Below are positions 53,522 through 61,697 of a stretch of DNA of 64,000 nucleotides, one piece after another (the first letter of the stretch is position 1; every line of letters begins with the position of its first letter). The position numbers and the translations under genes were made by a program. Origin of the DNA: Archangium violaceum. Its GTDB lineage: Bacteria > Myxococcota > Myxococcia > Myxococcales > Myxococcaceae. The stretch spans positions 10,522,001 to 10,586,000 of the forward strand of contig NZ_CP069396.1 in NCBI RefSeq assembly GCF_016887565.1, in the 5' to 3' direction. Under the pieces are notes generated by a model that saw only the letters and a program-made list of their open reading frames with translations, had not been told where the DNA came from and did no database searches.

Positions 53522-54721
53522 ATGCCTCCCTCCTCCCCCCACGTCGCCATCGTCGGCGCCGGACCCGCGGGCTCGTCCGCGGCCACGTTCCTCGCCCAGC
53601 AGGGCGCCCGCGTGACGCTGCTCGAGCGCAACCACTTCCCCCGCGACAAGACCTGCGGAGATGGCTGCACGCCCCGCGCGTTGTGGATGCTGGAGCGGTT
53701 GGGGCTCGGAGCGCTGCCCGGCACCGAGGCCGCCATGGTGGACTCGGTCTACACCATCTCTCCGGGGGGCGTGGTGCTGGAGATTGGCATCCCCGCCCGC
53801 CTCTTCGGCGGCAAGGCCTGCGCCATTCCCCGCCAGGTGCTCGACGAGCGCCTCGTCCAGCGCGCGGTCCAGGCCGGCGCCGAGCTGCGCGAGGGCGTGC
53901 GGGTGGAGGGAATCGAGCGGGACGCGAGCGGCATCCTCCTGCGCTGCCGCGACGGTGAGCCCCTGCGCGCCGACGTGGTACTGGGGTGCGATGGCTCGCC
54001 CTCGGTGGTCCGGCGCGCGCTCGGGGCCCCCGACTTCCCGGAGCACGAGGGCGCCTTCGCCGTCCGCGCCTACTACGAGAACGTCCAGCTCTCGCACCCG
54101 CGCAGCATGGCCTTCTTCTGGGAGGAGGAGCTGCTGCCCGCCTACGGGTGGATCTTCCCGCTGCCGGGTGGCCGGGCCAACGTGGGGCTGGGCATGCGGG
54201 CGGACCAGCTCGCCGCGTCCGGGGCGAAGCTCCCCGAGCTGATGGAGAAATTCTGCGCGAGCCCCAACGTGGCCAGGGAGCTGGCCGGAGCCAGGCGCCT
54301 CGGGAAGGTGAAGGGGCACCACCTGCCGTTCGGCTCCTTCGCCCGGCACACCATCTTCGATCGGGCGCTGCTGCTGGGAGACGCGGCCGGCTTCGTCAAC
54401 CCGCTCACGGGCGAGGGCATCGAGTTCGCCCTGGAGTCCGGAGCCTTCGCCGCCGAGGCGGTGGCCGAGGCGGTGGCCTCGGGAGACTTCTCGGCCCGGG
54501 GGCTCGGGGGCTACGGACGGCGCTGGGAGACGCGCTTCCGCACCGCGTTCCACCTCAACCGCCGGCTGATGCGCGCCTTCGAGCGCCCCCGGTTGCTGGA
54601 CCGCATCTTCCGCGCGGCGGACCGCAGCGCGAGGGTCCGCGACGAGCTCATCGACATCCTGAGTGGCGAGGCCACGAGCATCTCCTGGCGCTTCCTCGCC
54701 GCGGTGGTGCTCGGGCGCTGA
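53522..54721 (+). CDS. Geranylgeranyl-reductase-family FAD protein
   Basis: A 399-residue flavoprotein of the geranylgeranyl reductase (ChlP/BchP-like) family. The dinucleotide motif VAIVGAGPAGSSAATFLAQQG opens the chain, then FPRDKTCGDGCTPRALWML, CAIPRQVLDERLVQRA, LGCDGSPSVVRRALG, YGWIFPLPGGRANVGLGM and LLLGDAAGFVNPLTGEGIEFAL. These enzymes reduce isoprenoid side chains or halogenate and oxidise polyprenyl-like substrates. The ATG at 53522 is chosen, as the upstream GTG adds no conserved residues. A role in lipid or quinone side-chain reduction is possible. Confidence 0.88.
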   Translation: MPPSSPHVAIVGAGPAGSSAATFLAQQGARVTLLERNHFPRDKTCGDGCTPRALWMLERLGLGALPGTEAAMVDSVYTISPGGVVLEIGIPARLFGGKACAIPRQVLDERLVQRAVQAGAELREGVRVEGIERDASGILLRCRDGEPLRADVVLGCDGSPSVVRRALGAPDFPEHEGAFAVRAYYENVQLSHPRSMAFFWEEELLPAYGWIFPLPGGRANVGLGMRADQLAASGAKLPELMEKFCASPNVARELAGARRLGKVKGHHLPFGSFARHTIFDRALLLGDAAGFVNPLTGEGIEFALESGAFAAEAVAEAVASGDFSARGLGGYGRRWETRFRTAFHLNRRLMRAFERPRLLDRIFRAADRSARVRDELIDILSGEATSISWRFLAAVVLGR

Positions 54722-54894
54722 GCGGCACGCCCCGGAGAGTGTTCACCAGCGGAGCAGGCGCTCCCCACGCGCGGACGCGTACCACACGACACTGACACGT
54801 GGCCGACGCTCGCCCCCGAGGCCCCGATGCCCCCTTGCACGCCCTTGGCGCATGGGCACATTCTTCGTGCGGACGGCCAAACAGGGAGGTGGGC

Positions 54895-55278
54895 ATGCTT
54901 TCCATCCACGAGCACGCAACTCTGGAAGAAGCGAGTGCGGAGCTGCTCGATTTCGTCCTCGAGCCGTCCAACTGGATGGCGTCACAACCGGCCAATCAGG
55001 CGCCGGCCTCCGTGCCGGGCGAGGACGTGCGCTACCAGCGGCGCGTGGGCCCGCTGCGCATCTTCGCCATCGTGGAAGTGGCGCCCTCGCTCGAGGTCTT
55101 CCTGCGCGTGGCCTTCCGCGCGCCCGGCCTCACGCCGGTGAAGGCCGCGGACCACCTGGAGAAGTTCCTCGCGCAGCGCCTGCCCCTCACGCCCAACAGC
55201 GAGTGGCAGGTGGAAGTGGATGATCGCCGGTGGATCCACTTCGTGCGCCGCTATGCCGCCCCGCGCCTGCAGGCCTGA
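54895..55278 (+). CDS. Conserved hypothetical protein
   Basis: A 127-residue soluble protein; ATG 54895 is preceded by GGGAGGTGG, so longer upstream starts are rejected. It begins MLSIHEHATLEEASAELLDF and has a beta-rich middle (RYQRRVGPLRIFAIVEVAP, VFLRVAFRAPGL) and an amphipathic helix (KAADHLEKFLAQR), ending in a strand pair WQVEVDDRRWIHFVRRY. No domain is recognised and there is no export signal. It is convergent with the phosphoesterase gene. The function is unknown. Confidence 0.65.
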   Translation: MLSIHEHATLEEASAELLDFVLEPSNWMASQPANQAPASVPGEDVRYQRRVGPLRIFAIVEVAPSLEVFLRVAFRAPGLTPVKAADHLEKFLAQRLPLTPNSEWQVEVDDRRWIHFVRRYAAPRLQA

Positions 55279-55293
55279 GCGGCCCGGGCGGGC

Positions 55294-56166
55294 TCAGTGC
55301 AACGCCCCTCCGGGGACGTGCTTCTGCCCGCCCACCACCTGGCCATCCTTCACCTCGATGAGCCAGTAGCCCTCGCGCCCCGCCTGGGTGGAGGAGCCCG
55401 CGCCGAAGACATGCGGGCGCTCGGCGGTGGCCGGGTGGTGGTAGCGCTGGTGGATGTGCCCGTGCAGCACCGCGTAGCGCGGCCCCGGCAGCAACTGGAA
55501 GAGCGCCTGCGCGTCCCTCAGTCCGTGGAAGTAGCGATCCGCCCGGCCCTGGTGGGTGAGCGGCGCATGGTGCACCACCACCAGGAGCGCCCGGCCCGCG
55601 AGCCGCGGATCCTTCACCAACGCCGCCAACCCATCCAGTTGCGCCGGGCCGATGAAGCCATGGGCGAGGCCTGGCACGAAGGGCACGCGCGCGGACAGCA
55701 GCCCCACCACCGCGGCCTCTTCCCCCACCAGGCGCACGAAGGGGAAGGGCCCCTCGCGCCGGTGCTCGGGCAGATCGCTCTCCAGCAGGTGGCCGAAGTG
55801 GCGCGCGAAGCGTCCCACGCGGTGGCTGCCCGGAGTGAAGACGTCGTGGTTGCCGGGGATGATGGTGCAGCGGCGCGGATCCTCCGCCAGGGTGCCGAGC
55901 GACTCGCGCACGACCTGGAACTCCGGCTCCAGCGCGTACGCGGTGATGTCCCCGGAGAGGATGAAGTGGTCCGCCCCGAGCGCGTCGGCATCGCGCGCGA
56001 TGGTGGCGAGCGTCTGGGGGGCCCGCGCGTAGGCCTTGCTGCGGCCTCCCACGGACAGCTCGGCCAGGGCGAGCCAGCGCCGCCAGCCGAGCTTGCGCAG
56101 GGGCAGGGAGAAGTAGTCCGCGGTGATGTGGACGTCGGAGCAGTGGAGGAAGCGCATCGGGTTCAT
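55294..56166 (-). CDS. Calcineurin-like metallophosphoesterase
   Basis: A 290-residue phosphoesterase (PF00149). Metal motifs are D-x-H in FLHCSDVHITAD, GD in FILSGDITAYA, GNHD in IIPGNHDVFT, then VVHHAPLTH and GHIHQRYHH, so both metals should be held. It resembles the cAMP-phosphodiesterase (CpdA)-like and Icc-type group. The start at 56166 (MNPMRFL) precedes the first motif by only a few residues; the frame remains open to 56280 with unlikely composition. It is divergent from gluQRS. The substrate is unknown; nucleotides or phospholipids are candidates. Confidence 0.88.
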   Translation of the reverse strand: MNPMRFLHCSDVHITADYFSLPLRKLGWRRWLALAELSVGGRSKAYARAPQTLATIARDADALGADHFILSGDITAYALEPEFQVVRESLGTLAEDPRRCTIIPGNHDVFTPGSHRVGRFARHFGHLLESDLPEHRREGPFPFVRLVGEEAAVVGLLSARVPFVPGLAHGFIGPAQLDGLAALVKDPRLAGRALLVVVHHAPLTHQGRADRYFHGLRDAQALFQLLPGPRYAVLHGHIHQRYHHPATAERPHVFGAGSSTQAGREGYWLIEVKDGQVVGGQKHVPGGALH

Positions 56167-56333
56167 CCAGGGCACGCCGGGTGACGCGGGCACGCCTCCC
56201 CGCCCGGCGGAGAGCCGGGAAGTAACCTTCCGCCGAGCCCGAGGCCAGCGAAAGCTGTGCACGCCCGGTCCAGGGACCAAGGTGGGAGCGGCGGGACCGC
56301 TCCGGGCGCGCTAGGCTGCCGCCCGGCAAACCC

Positions 56334-57281
56334 ATGAGCTTCCGCGGACGCTTCGCGCCCAGCCCCACCGGCCGCATCCACCTCGGCAACGCCCGCAGCG
56401 CACTGCTCGGCTGGCTCCAGGCCCGCGCGGCCGGCGGCCAGTTCCTGCTGCGCATCGAGGACCTCGACCGCGCGCGCTGCAGGCCGCAGCACCTCGACGA
56501 CCTGTACAGGGATCTCGAGTGGCTGGGACTGGACTGGGACGAGACGCCCCTCGTCCAGAGCCAGCGCGACGACGTCTACCGGGAAGCGCTGGAGAAGCTG
56601 GAGCGCTCGGGCCGCGTGTACCCGTGCTTCTGCACGCGCGCGGAGATCGCCCGCGCGGCGAGCGCCCCCCATGGCCTGAGCGAGGAAGGGCCGCGCTACC
56701 CCGGCACCTGCGCCTCCCTCACCCCCGAGGCCGTGGCCGAACGCGCCCGCACACGGGTGCCCGCCCTGCGCTTCCGGGCGGCCCCCGGCGAGTGGTGTTT
56801 CGAGGACGGGCTGCACGGCCGCTACTGCCAGGACGTGGCCACGGTGGTGGGGGACTTCGTGGTGCGCCGCAACGATGGAGTCGCCAGCTACCAGCTCGCG
56901 GTGGTGGTAGACGACACGGCCAGCGCCATCACCGACGTGCTCCGGGGGGATGATCTGCTGTCCTCCACCCCCAGGCAGCTTCAAATCTACGAGGCGCTCG
57001 GCGTGAAGCCCCCGCGCTTCTGGCACGTGCCCCTGGTGCTCGGAGAGGACGGCAAACGGCTGGCCAAGCGGGAGGGCGCCTTCGCGGTGGCCGAGCTGCG
57101 CGAGCGGGGCATCGCCGTCGAGCGGGTGCTCGGGCTGCTCGCGGCCTGGAGCGGCCTGGGGGACGGCGCCCCCATGACGCGCGAGGAGCTGGTGCGGAGC
57201 TTCCGTCCCGAGCGGCTCCCCCGCTCGCCCGTCGTCGCCCGGGAGGCGCTCTTGAAGGAAGCGCTGGGCCTCGAGGGTTGA
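56334..57281 (+). CDS. gluQRS: Glutamyl-Q tRNA(Asp) synthetase
   Basis: A 315-residue paralogue of glutamyl-tRNA synthetase lacking the anticodon-binding domain. It charges glutamate onto the queuosine base of tRNA(Asp). Features are the HIGH-like PTGRIHLGNARSALLGW, LLRIEDLDRARC, the zinc site Cys-x-Cys in VYPCFCTRAEI with a later Cys (PGTC), and a KMSKS-like GKRLAKREGA. Length is normal for the family (about 300). It is followed by an AgmX-type gene, nearly overlapping the stop, and belongs with nearby tRNA/rRNA modification genes (rlmN, miaE). Confidence 0.93.
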   Translation: MSFRGRFAPSPTGRIHLGNARSALLGWLQARAAGGQFLLRIEDLDRARCRPQHLDDLYRDLEWLGLDWDETPLVQSQRDDVYREALEKLERSGRVYPCFCTRAEIARAASAPHGLSEEGPRYPGTCASLTPEAVAERARTRVPALRFRAAPGEWCFEDGLHGRYCQDVATVVGDFVVRRNDGVASYQLAVVVDDTASAITDVLRGDDLLSSTPRQLQIYEALGVKPPRFWHVPLVLGEDGKRLAKREGAFAVAELRERGIAVERVLGLLAAWSGLGDGAPMTREELVRSFRPERLPRSPVVAREALLKEALGLEG

Positions 57282-57289
57282 GGGTGCAC

Positions 57290-57844
57290 ATGTCGGGCAG
57301 AGCCGTCTTCCTCTGGGTGGTCCTCCCCTTCGTGGCCCTGAGCGCGCTGGCGCTCTGGCTCACGAGGGACACGCCGGAGCACACCGTGGCCGAGCCCCCC
57401 TCGGCTCCGCCCGCCCCACCCCGCGCCCCCCCTGCCCCTCCGCCGGAACCCGCCCGGCCCGAGCCCCGCGTCGCCACGCCGCCCCCCCCTCCACCTCGCG
57501 AGGACGAGCCGATTCCCGATCCTCCCCCGGGCACCTGGGACAAGGAGGAGGTCGCGGTCGCCTTCCGGGCCATCCAACCGCTGGTACGCGAGTGCCTCCA
57601 GGACGCGTCCGTGCGCCATCCGGGTGCACAGACCGTGAAGCTGCGTTTCACCCTCGAAGCCCAGGGGGAGCGTGGCCGCTTCCAGGGCGCCGAGGTGGTG
57701 GAGAGCACCTTTCAGGACCCCTTCGTGCACGCCTGCCTGCTCGATGCTCTCGCCGACACACAATTTTCCGCCCCACCTGGGAAAGCCCCGCTCACCCTGA
57801 GCCACCCGTTCCACTTCCGGTCCGGGAAGGACGGAGGCCCTTGA
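57290..57844 (+). CDS. AgmX/PglI C-terminal-type protein, TonB-like
   Basis: A 184-residue protein with an N-terminal membrane segment (about 5-25), a Pro-rich linker (PPAPPRAPPAPPPEP) and a C-terminal periplasmic domain of the AgmX/PglI type (about 85-180): FRAIQPLVRECLQDASVRHPG and VKLRFTLEAQGERGRFQ, then a Cys in HACLLDALADTQFSAP. The first Cys may pair with the second. The family is TonB-like and belongs to envelope machines, including gliding-related AgmX in Myxococcus. ATG 57290 is preferred over TTG 57278 and GTG 57284. Confidence 0.75.
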   Translation: MSGRAVFLWVVLPFVALSALALWLTRDTPEHTVAEPPSAPPAPPRAPPAPPPEPARPEPRVATPPPPPPREDEPIPDPPPGTWDKEEVAVAFRAIQPLVRECLQDASVRHPGAQTVKLRFTLEAQGERGRFQGAEVVESTFQDPFVHACLLDALADTQFSAPPGKAPLTLSHPFHFRSGKDGGP

Positions 57845-57889
57845 AAACCACGGCATGGCATATGGTGTACTGCGCCACGACCGAGCGAC

Positions 57890-58720
57890 ATGCCCGTCAC
57901 CGTCCAACAACTCACCTCCCAGGACAGCGATGCGCTGAAGGCGCTGCTCGCCAAGGATCCGGCACACAACATCTACCTGCTCGGATTGCTGGCGGAGTTC
58001 GGCATCGGTGACAGCCGCTCCAGCTACACCTATTGGGGCCGCTTCGATGGGAAGACGCTCACGGCGGCCGTCTTCGTGGGAGGAGGAGGCGCGCTGGTGG
58101 TGCCCTCGGCGGGTGACAGCGTGGCCACCGGGGTCATCGCGGATGCGCTGGCCGAGCGCGTGAGGCTCAAGGCGTCGGTGGGCGAGAAGCCCGCGGTGGA
58201 CGCGCTGGTGCGCAGCCTGTGCGCGGGCAAGCCGCGGCTGTCCAAGACGCACCGCCTCTTCTCCGTGTCGGCCGACGACCTGGGGCCCTTCACCAATCCC
58301 CTGCTCCGGCTGGCGCGCGATGAGGATCTGGAGCGCCTGGTGCCCCTGGCGGCCGGAGCGGTGCGGGACATGTATGACCGGGACGCGCTCGCGGAGGATC
58401 CGAACTTCGAGGCGCGGGTGGCGCAGCGCGTGAGGGCCCGGCGCACCTACGTGCTGGAGGAGAACGGCGAGCTGGTCTTCAAGGTGGACATCGGCAGCCG
58501 CTCACAATTCGGGGCCGAGCTGGAGGGCCTGTACACGGTGCCCTCGCAGCGGGGGAAGGGTCACGCCACGCTGTGCCTGGGGCAGATCTCCCGCTTCCTG
58601 CTCTCCTCACTGCCGAGGCTCACGCTGCGGGTGGACGAGAAGGACGAGTCCATGGCGCGCATCGCTCGCAAGGTGGGCTACCTGGCCCAGCGCACCCAGC
58701 GGCTGGTGCTGGTGGAGTAG
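57890..58720 (+). CDS. GNAT-family N-acetyltransferase (DUF4081-type N-terminus)
   Basis: A 276-residue acetyltransferase. The N-terminal part (1-130, DPAHNIYLLGLLAEFGIG) is a DUF4081-like extension. The C-terminal GNAT fold (about 135-275) has LYTVPSQRGKGHATLCLGQISRF, with the RGKGHA acetyl-CoA pyrophosphate loop, and a final beta-strand TLRVDEKDESMARIARKVGY. The substrate is unknown. It lies 45 bases downstream of the AgmX-type gene on the same strand and next to miaE, but no functional link is evident. Confidence 0.85.
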   Translation: MPVTVQQLTSQDSDALKALLAKDPAHNIYLLGLLAEFGIGDSRSSYTYWGRFDGKTLTAAVFVGGGGALVVPSAGDSVATGVIADALAERVRLKASVGEKPAVDALVRSLCAGKPRLSKTHRLFSVSADDLGPFTNPLLRLARDEDLERLVPLAAGAVRDMYDRDALAEDPNFEARVAQRVRARRTYVLEENGELVFKVDIGSRSQFGAELEGLYTVPSQRGKGHATLCLGQISRFLLSSLPRLTLRVDEKDESMARIARKVGYLAQRTQRLVLVE

Positions 58721-58756
58721 CGCTCGCGAGCGGGGCGGTTACACTCCGCACGCTCC

Positions 58757-59380
58757 ATGTCCCGTCCCACGCCCGATCGCCGTCCCCTCTCCGGAGAGGG
58801 CCCCGTCATCCTCAAGGTCCCCAGCGACCCGCGCTGGCTTCCCCTGGCGCTCGAGCGCTTCGACGAAGTGCTGGTGGACCACGCCCACTGCGAGAAGAAG
58901 GCGGCGGCCAATGCCCTCTCGCTGTTGCAGGTCTACCCGGATCTGCCCGGCCTGCCGGCGCAGATGGCGCGGCTGGCCCGCGAGGAGAGCGCGCACCTGG
59001 CCCGGGTGCTGGACCTGATGGCGGCCCGGGGTCTGACGCTGGGGCGCGACGCGGGCGACCCGTACGCCCAGGGACTGCAGAAGGCCGTCCGCACCTCCGC
59101 CGAGGGGCGCAAGGTGGACCGGTTGCTGGTGGCCGCCGTCATCGAGGCGCGCTCCTGCGAGCGCCTCTCCCTCCTGGCCGAGGGACTGGAGGACCCCATG
59201 CTGCGCCGCTTCTACGGTGAGCTGGCCCAGTCCGAGGACGGCCACCAGTCGCTCTTCTACCGGCTGGCCGTCACCGCGGCGGGTGGGGACGAGGCCCCGG
59301 TGCGCGCACGTCTGGACGAGCTGCTCGACCACGAGGCCGGGGTGCTGAATCGCATCGGCCTGCGCGCCGCCATCCACTGA
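58757..59380 (+). CDS. miaE: tRNA (ms2io6A37) hydroxylase MiaE
   Basis: A 207-residue diiron enzyme that hydroxylates the isopentenyl side chain of ms2i6A at position 37 of tRNAs reading U-starting codons. Ferritin-like iron ligands are visible as Glu in VDHAHCEKKAAANAL, ExxH in REESAHLARVLD, Glu in VIEARSCERLSLL and ExxH in SEDGHQSLFYRL. Conserved length and order match MiaE. It is convergent with the hybrid kinase gene, with one base between stops. Confidence 0.9.
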   Translation: MSRPTPDRRPLSGEGPVILKVPSDPRWLPLALERFDEVLVDHAHCEKKAAANALSLLQVYPDLPGLPAQMARLAREESAHLARVLDLMAARGLTLGRDAGDPYAQGLQKAVRTSAEGRKVDRLLVAAVIEARSCERLSLLAEGLEDPMLRRFYGELAQSEDGHQSLFYRLAVTAAGGDEAPVRARLDELLDHEAGVLNRIGLRAAIH

Positions 59381-59381
59381 C

Positions 59382-61682
59382 TCACCCGGCCTCGCTTCGC
59401 ACCGGCCGCAGCGCCTCCAGGAAGGCGCTCAGGTCATCGATGTCGATGGGCTTCACGAAGTGATGGCGGAACCCCAGCGCGTGGCTGCGTGCGCGGTCCC
59501 CATCCTGACCGTAGCCCGTGAGCGCGGCGAAGACGGGGCTCGCATCTCCCATCCGCGCCCGGATGCGCTCGGCGACGCCGTACCCATCCACGTCGGGCAA
59601 TCCGATGTCGAGCAGCGCCACATGCGGGCGCAAGGCATCGACCTGACTCAGCGCCTCCGCGCAGTCATGCGCCACGGCCACCTGGTATCCGTTCAGGCCC
59701 AGCAGGTCGGCCAGCCCCTCGGCGGCATCGACGTTGTCGTCGACGACGAGCACGCGCAGGGGCTCCCCGGACGCAGCCTCGACCATGGGGGCAATGCCTT
59801 CCCGCTGCTCGCTCGGGCCAGGCGGCGCCACGGCATCCTCGTGTCCCGGCAGCCAGACCGTGAAGGAGCTGCCCTGGCCGGGACCGTCGCTGTGGGCCTC
59901 GATACGGCCACCGTGCGCCTCGACGAAGCTCCGGACGAGCGACAGACCGAGGCCGAGCCCTCCCTCGCTCCGCTCCAGCGTGCGCGGCCCCTGGACGAAG
60001 GGCTCGAAGAGCCGGGGGATGAGGTCCGGTGGCATTCCCTGTCCATCGTCCTCGACGACGAGCGTGATGCCCCCGTCGCACGCGCGAGCCCGCATCTGGA
60101 TGTGCCCGCCCGGTGCTGTGTACCGCGCCGCGTTCGTGAGCAGGTTCGCCACCACCTGCGTCAGCCGGTCGGCATCCCCCAGCACCCGCAGGCCCGAGGT
60201 GGGCACATCGACCTCGAGCGCGTGCCGCCACTGCTCGACCAGGGGGGCCGTCGCCTCCACCGCCCGGGCGACCACGGAGGACAGCTCGAGCGGTTCGCGG
60301 TGAAGCGACATCTGCCCGCGGGTGATCCGGGCCACGTCCAGCAGATCGTCCACGAGGCGGACGACGTGCCGGAGCTGCCGCGAGATGACCTCGTGCTCGG
60401 GCGTCCCCGCGAGGCCCCGCCGCCGGAGCAGATCCAGCGCGGTGACGATCGGCGCGAGCGGGTTGCGCAGCTCGTGACCCAGCATGGCGAGAAACGCGTC
60501 CTTCGCCCGCGTGGCCTCGACCGCTTCGGCCCGTGCCGCCTCGGCGGCGGCGAGGTTCGCGTCCCGCTCCCGCTCCCGCTCCCGCAGCAACCGTCCGGAG
60601 CGCTCCAGCGCCTCGCCAAGCCGCGTGAGCTCGCGCACGCTGGACGGCTCCATGCGGTGAGGGGCACCCTCCGCGAGGGCGGCCGCGGCGGTCGCGGCTC
60701 CCGTGATGGAGCGCTCGAGGTTCCGTGAGAAGACCCAGGCGCCGCCCACGCTCACCAGCAGCAGCGCGAACCCGAACCCTCCAACGATGAGCATCGAGCG
60801 GGTCACCGGCGCGTCCAGGATCCTCTTGGGAGTAACGACCGCCGCGATCCACCCTGAAGGCTGCGACCGTCTGAACGCCACGTAGACCGGCACGCCATCC
60901 ATCGACGTGTTGGCGAACACGCCTTGCTCCAGGTCGTGGGTCTTCTGCATGAACGAGGACGTCGCCGGCTGTCCGACGAAGCGCCCGGGGTCCACGGTGC
61001 GGGCGGCCACGGTCCCCCTCGAGTCCACCAGCGTGCGGGTCCACTCCTCGTCGCCAGGGGCCTGACGGGTGACCACGCTCGTGAGGGACTCCGGCGTGAT
61101 GACGGCCGTGAGCACGTACCGGAGCGCGCCGCCCCGCATCACCGGCACCCGGACGGGAAAGGCGAGCGCCCTTCGCGCGCCTCGGCCGACGGCGATGTTT
61201 CCGATGACGGGCTGGTGCGTCTCGACGACGCGGGCGAGGCTCTCCGGGTCGGCGATGGCCGGAATCGGGGAACCCCAGGGGTAGGCTGTATTCAACAGCG
61301 GCTGCCCATCCGGAGCGATCAGCAGCACGTGCCGCCACGCCGGCTGCGTGCGAAGCACCCGTGCGCACTCGTCGTGGAAGGCCTCCAGCTCACCCCGATC
61401 GAGATGGTCGGACTCGGCCAGCGCATGAAGCGTCCGGATGGAGCCCGACATCTCGCGCTCGAAGGCGGACGCGAGCGCGCGCGCCGACCGCAGCACCCGA
61501 AGCTCGACGGACTCGCGTTCCGTGCGAGCCAGTTGGAAGACCACGACCGCGGCGAAGGCGACGACGGGAATCAGCGTCCCGAGCGTGATCCGGACGAGAT
61601 GCCAGCGGAGTGGGAGGGACTGGGAAGTAGAGAACAAGGAGGGCCCCGCGGGCACCGTACTGGAGCGCCACGGGGCTCGCAA
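59382..61682 (-). CDS. Hybrid sensor histidine kinase
   Basis: A 766-residue membrane hybrid kinase. Transmembrane segments lie at about 30-52 and 297-318, enclosing a Cache-like sensor domain (about 55-290). Then come a HAMP-like segment and coiled coil (320-392), HisKA with His403 (AMLGHELRNPL), the ATPase with N box LLTNAARYTAPGG and G box DDGQGMP, and a C-terminal receiver (about 645-760) with LLDIGLPDVDG. The TTG at 61682 is the longest start; a GTG nine codons inside is the alternative. It lies 15 bases downstream of the permease gene, so the sensor may report on the permease substrate. The Hpt at 53092 is a possible relay partner. Confidence 0.9.
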   Translation of the reverse strand: MRAPWRSSTVPAGPSLFSTSQSLPLRWHLVRITLGTLIPVVAFAAVVVFQLARTERESVELRVLRSARALASAFEREMSGSIRTLHALAESDHLDRGELEAFHDECARVLRTQPAWRHVLLIAPDGQPLLNTAYPWGSPIPAIADPESLARVVETHQPVIGNIAVGRGARRALAFPVRVPVMRGGALRYVLTAVITPESLTSVVTRQAPGDEEWTRTLVDSRGTVAARTVDPGRFVGQPATSSFMQKTHDLEQGVFANTSMDGVPVYVAFRRSQPSGWIAAVVTPKRILDAPVTRSMLIVGGFGFALLLVSVGGAWVFSRNLERSITGAATAAAALAEGAPHRMEPSSVRELTRLGEALERSGRLLRERERERDANLAAAEAARAEAVEATRAKDAFLAMLGHELRNPLAPIVTALDLLRRRGLAGTPEHEVISRQLRHVVRLVDDLLDVARITRGQMSLHREPLELSSVVARAVEATAPLVEQWRHALEVDVPTSGLRVLGDADRLTQVVANLLTNAARYTAPGGHIQMRARACDGGITLVVEDDGQGMPPDLIPRLFEPFVQGPRTLERSEGGLGLGLSLVRSFVEAHGGRIEAHSDGPGQGSSFTVWLPGHEDAVAPPGPSEQREGIAPMVEAASGEPLRVLVVDDNVDAAEGLADLLGLNGYQVAVAHDCAEALSQVDALRPHVALLDIGLPDVDGYGVAERIRARMGDASPVFAALTGYGQDGDRARSHALGFRHHFVKPIDIDDLSAFLEALRPVRSEAG

Positions 61683-61697
61683 ACGAGGCCTCGCGCT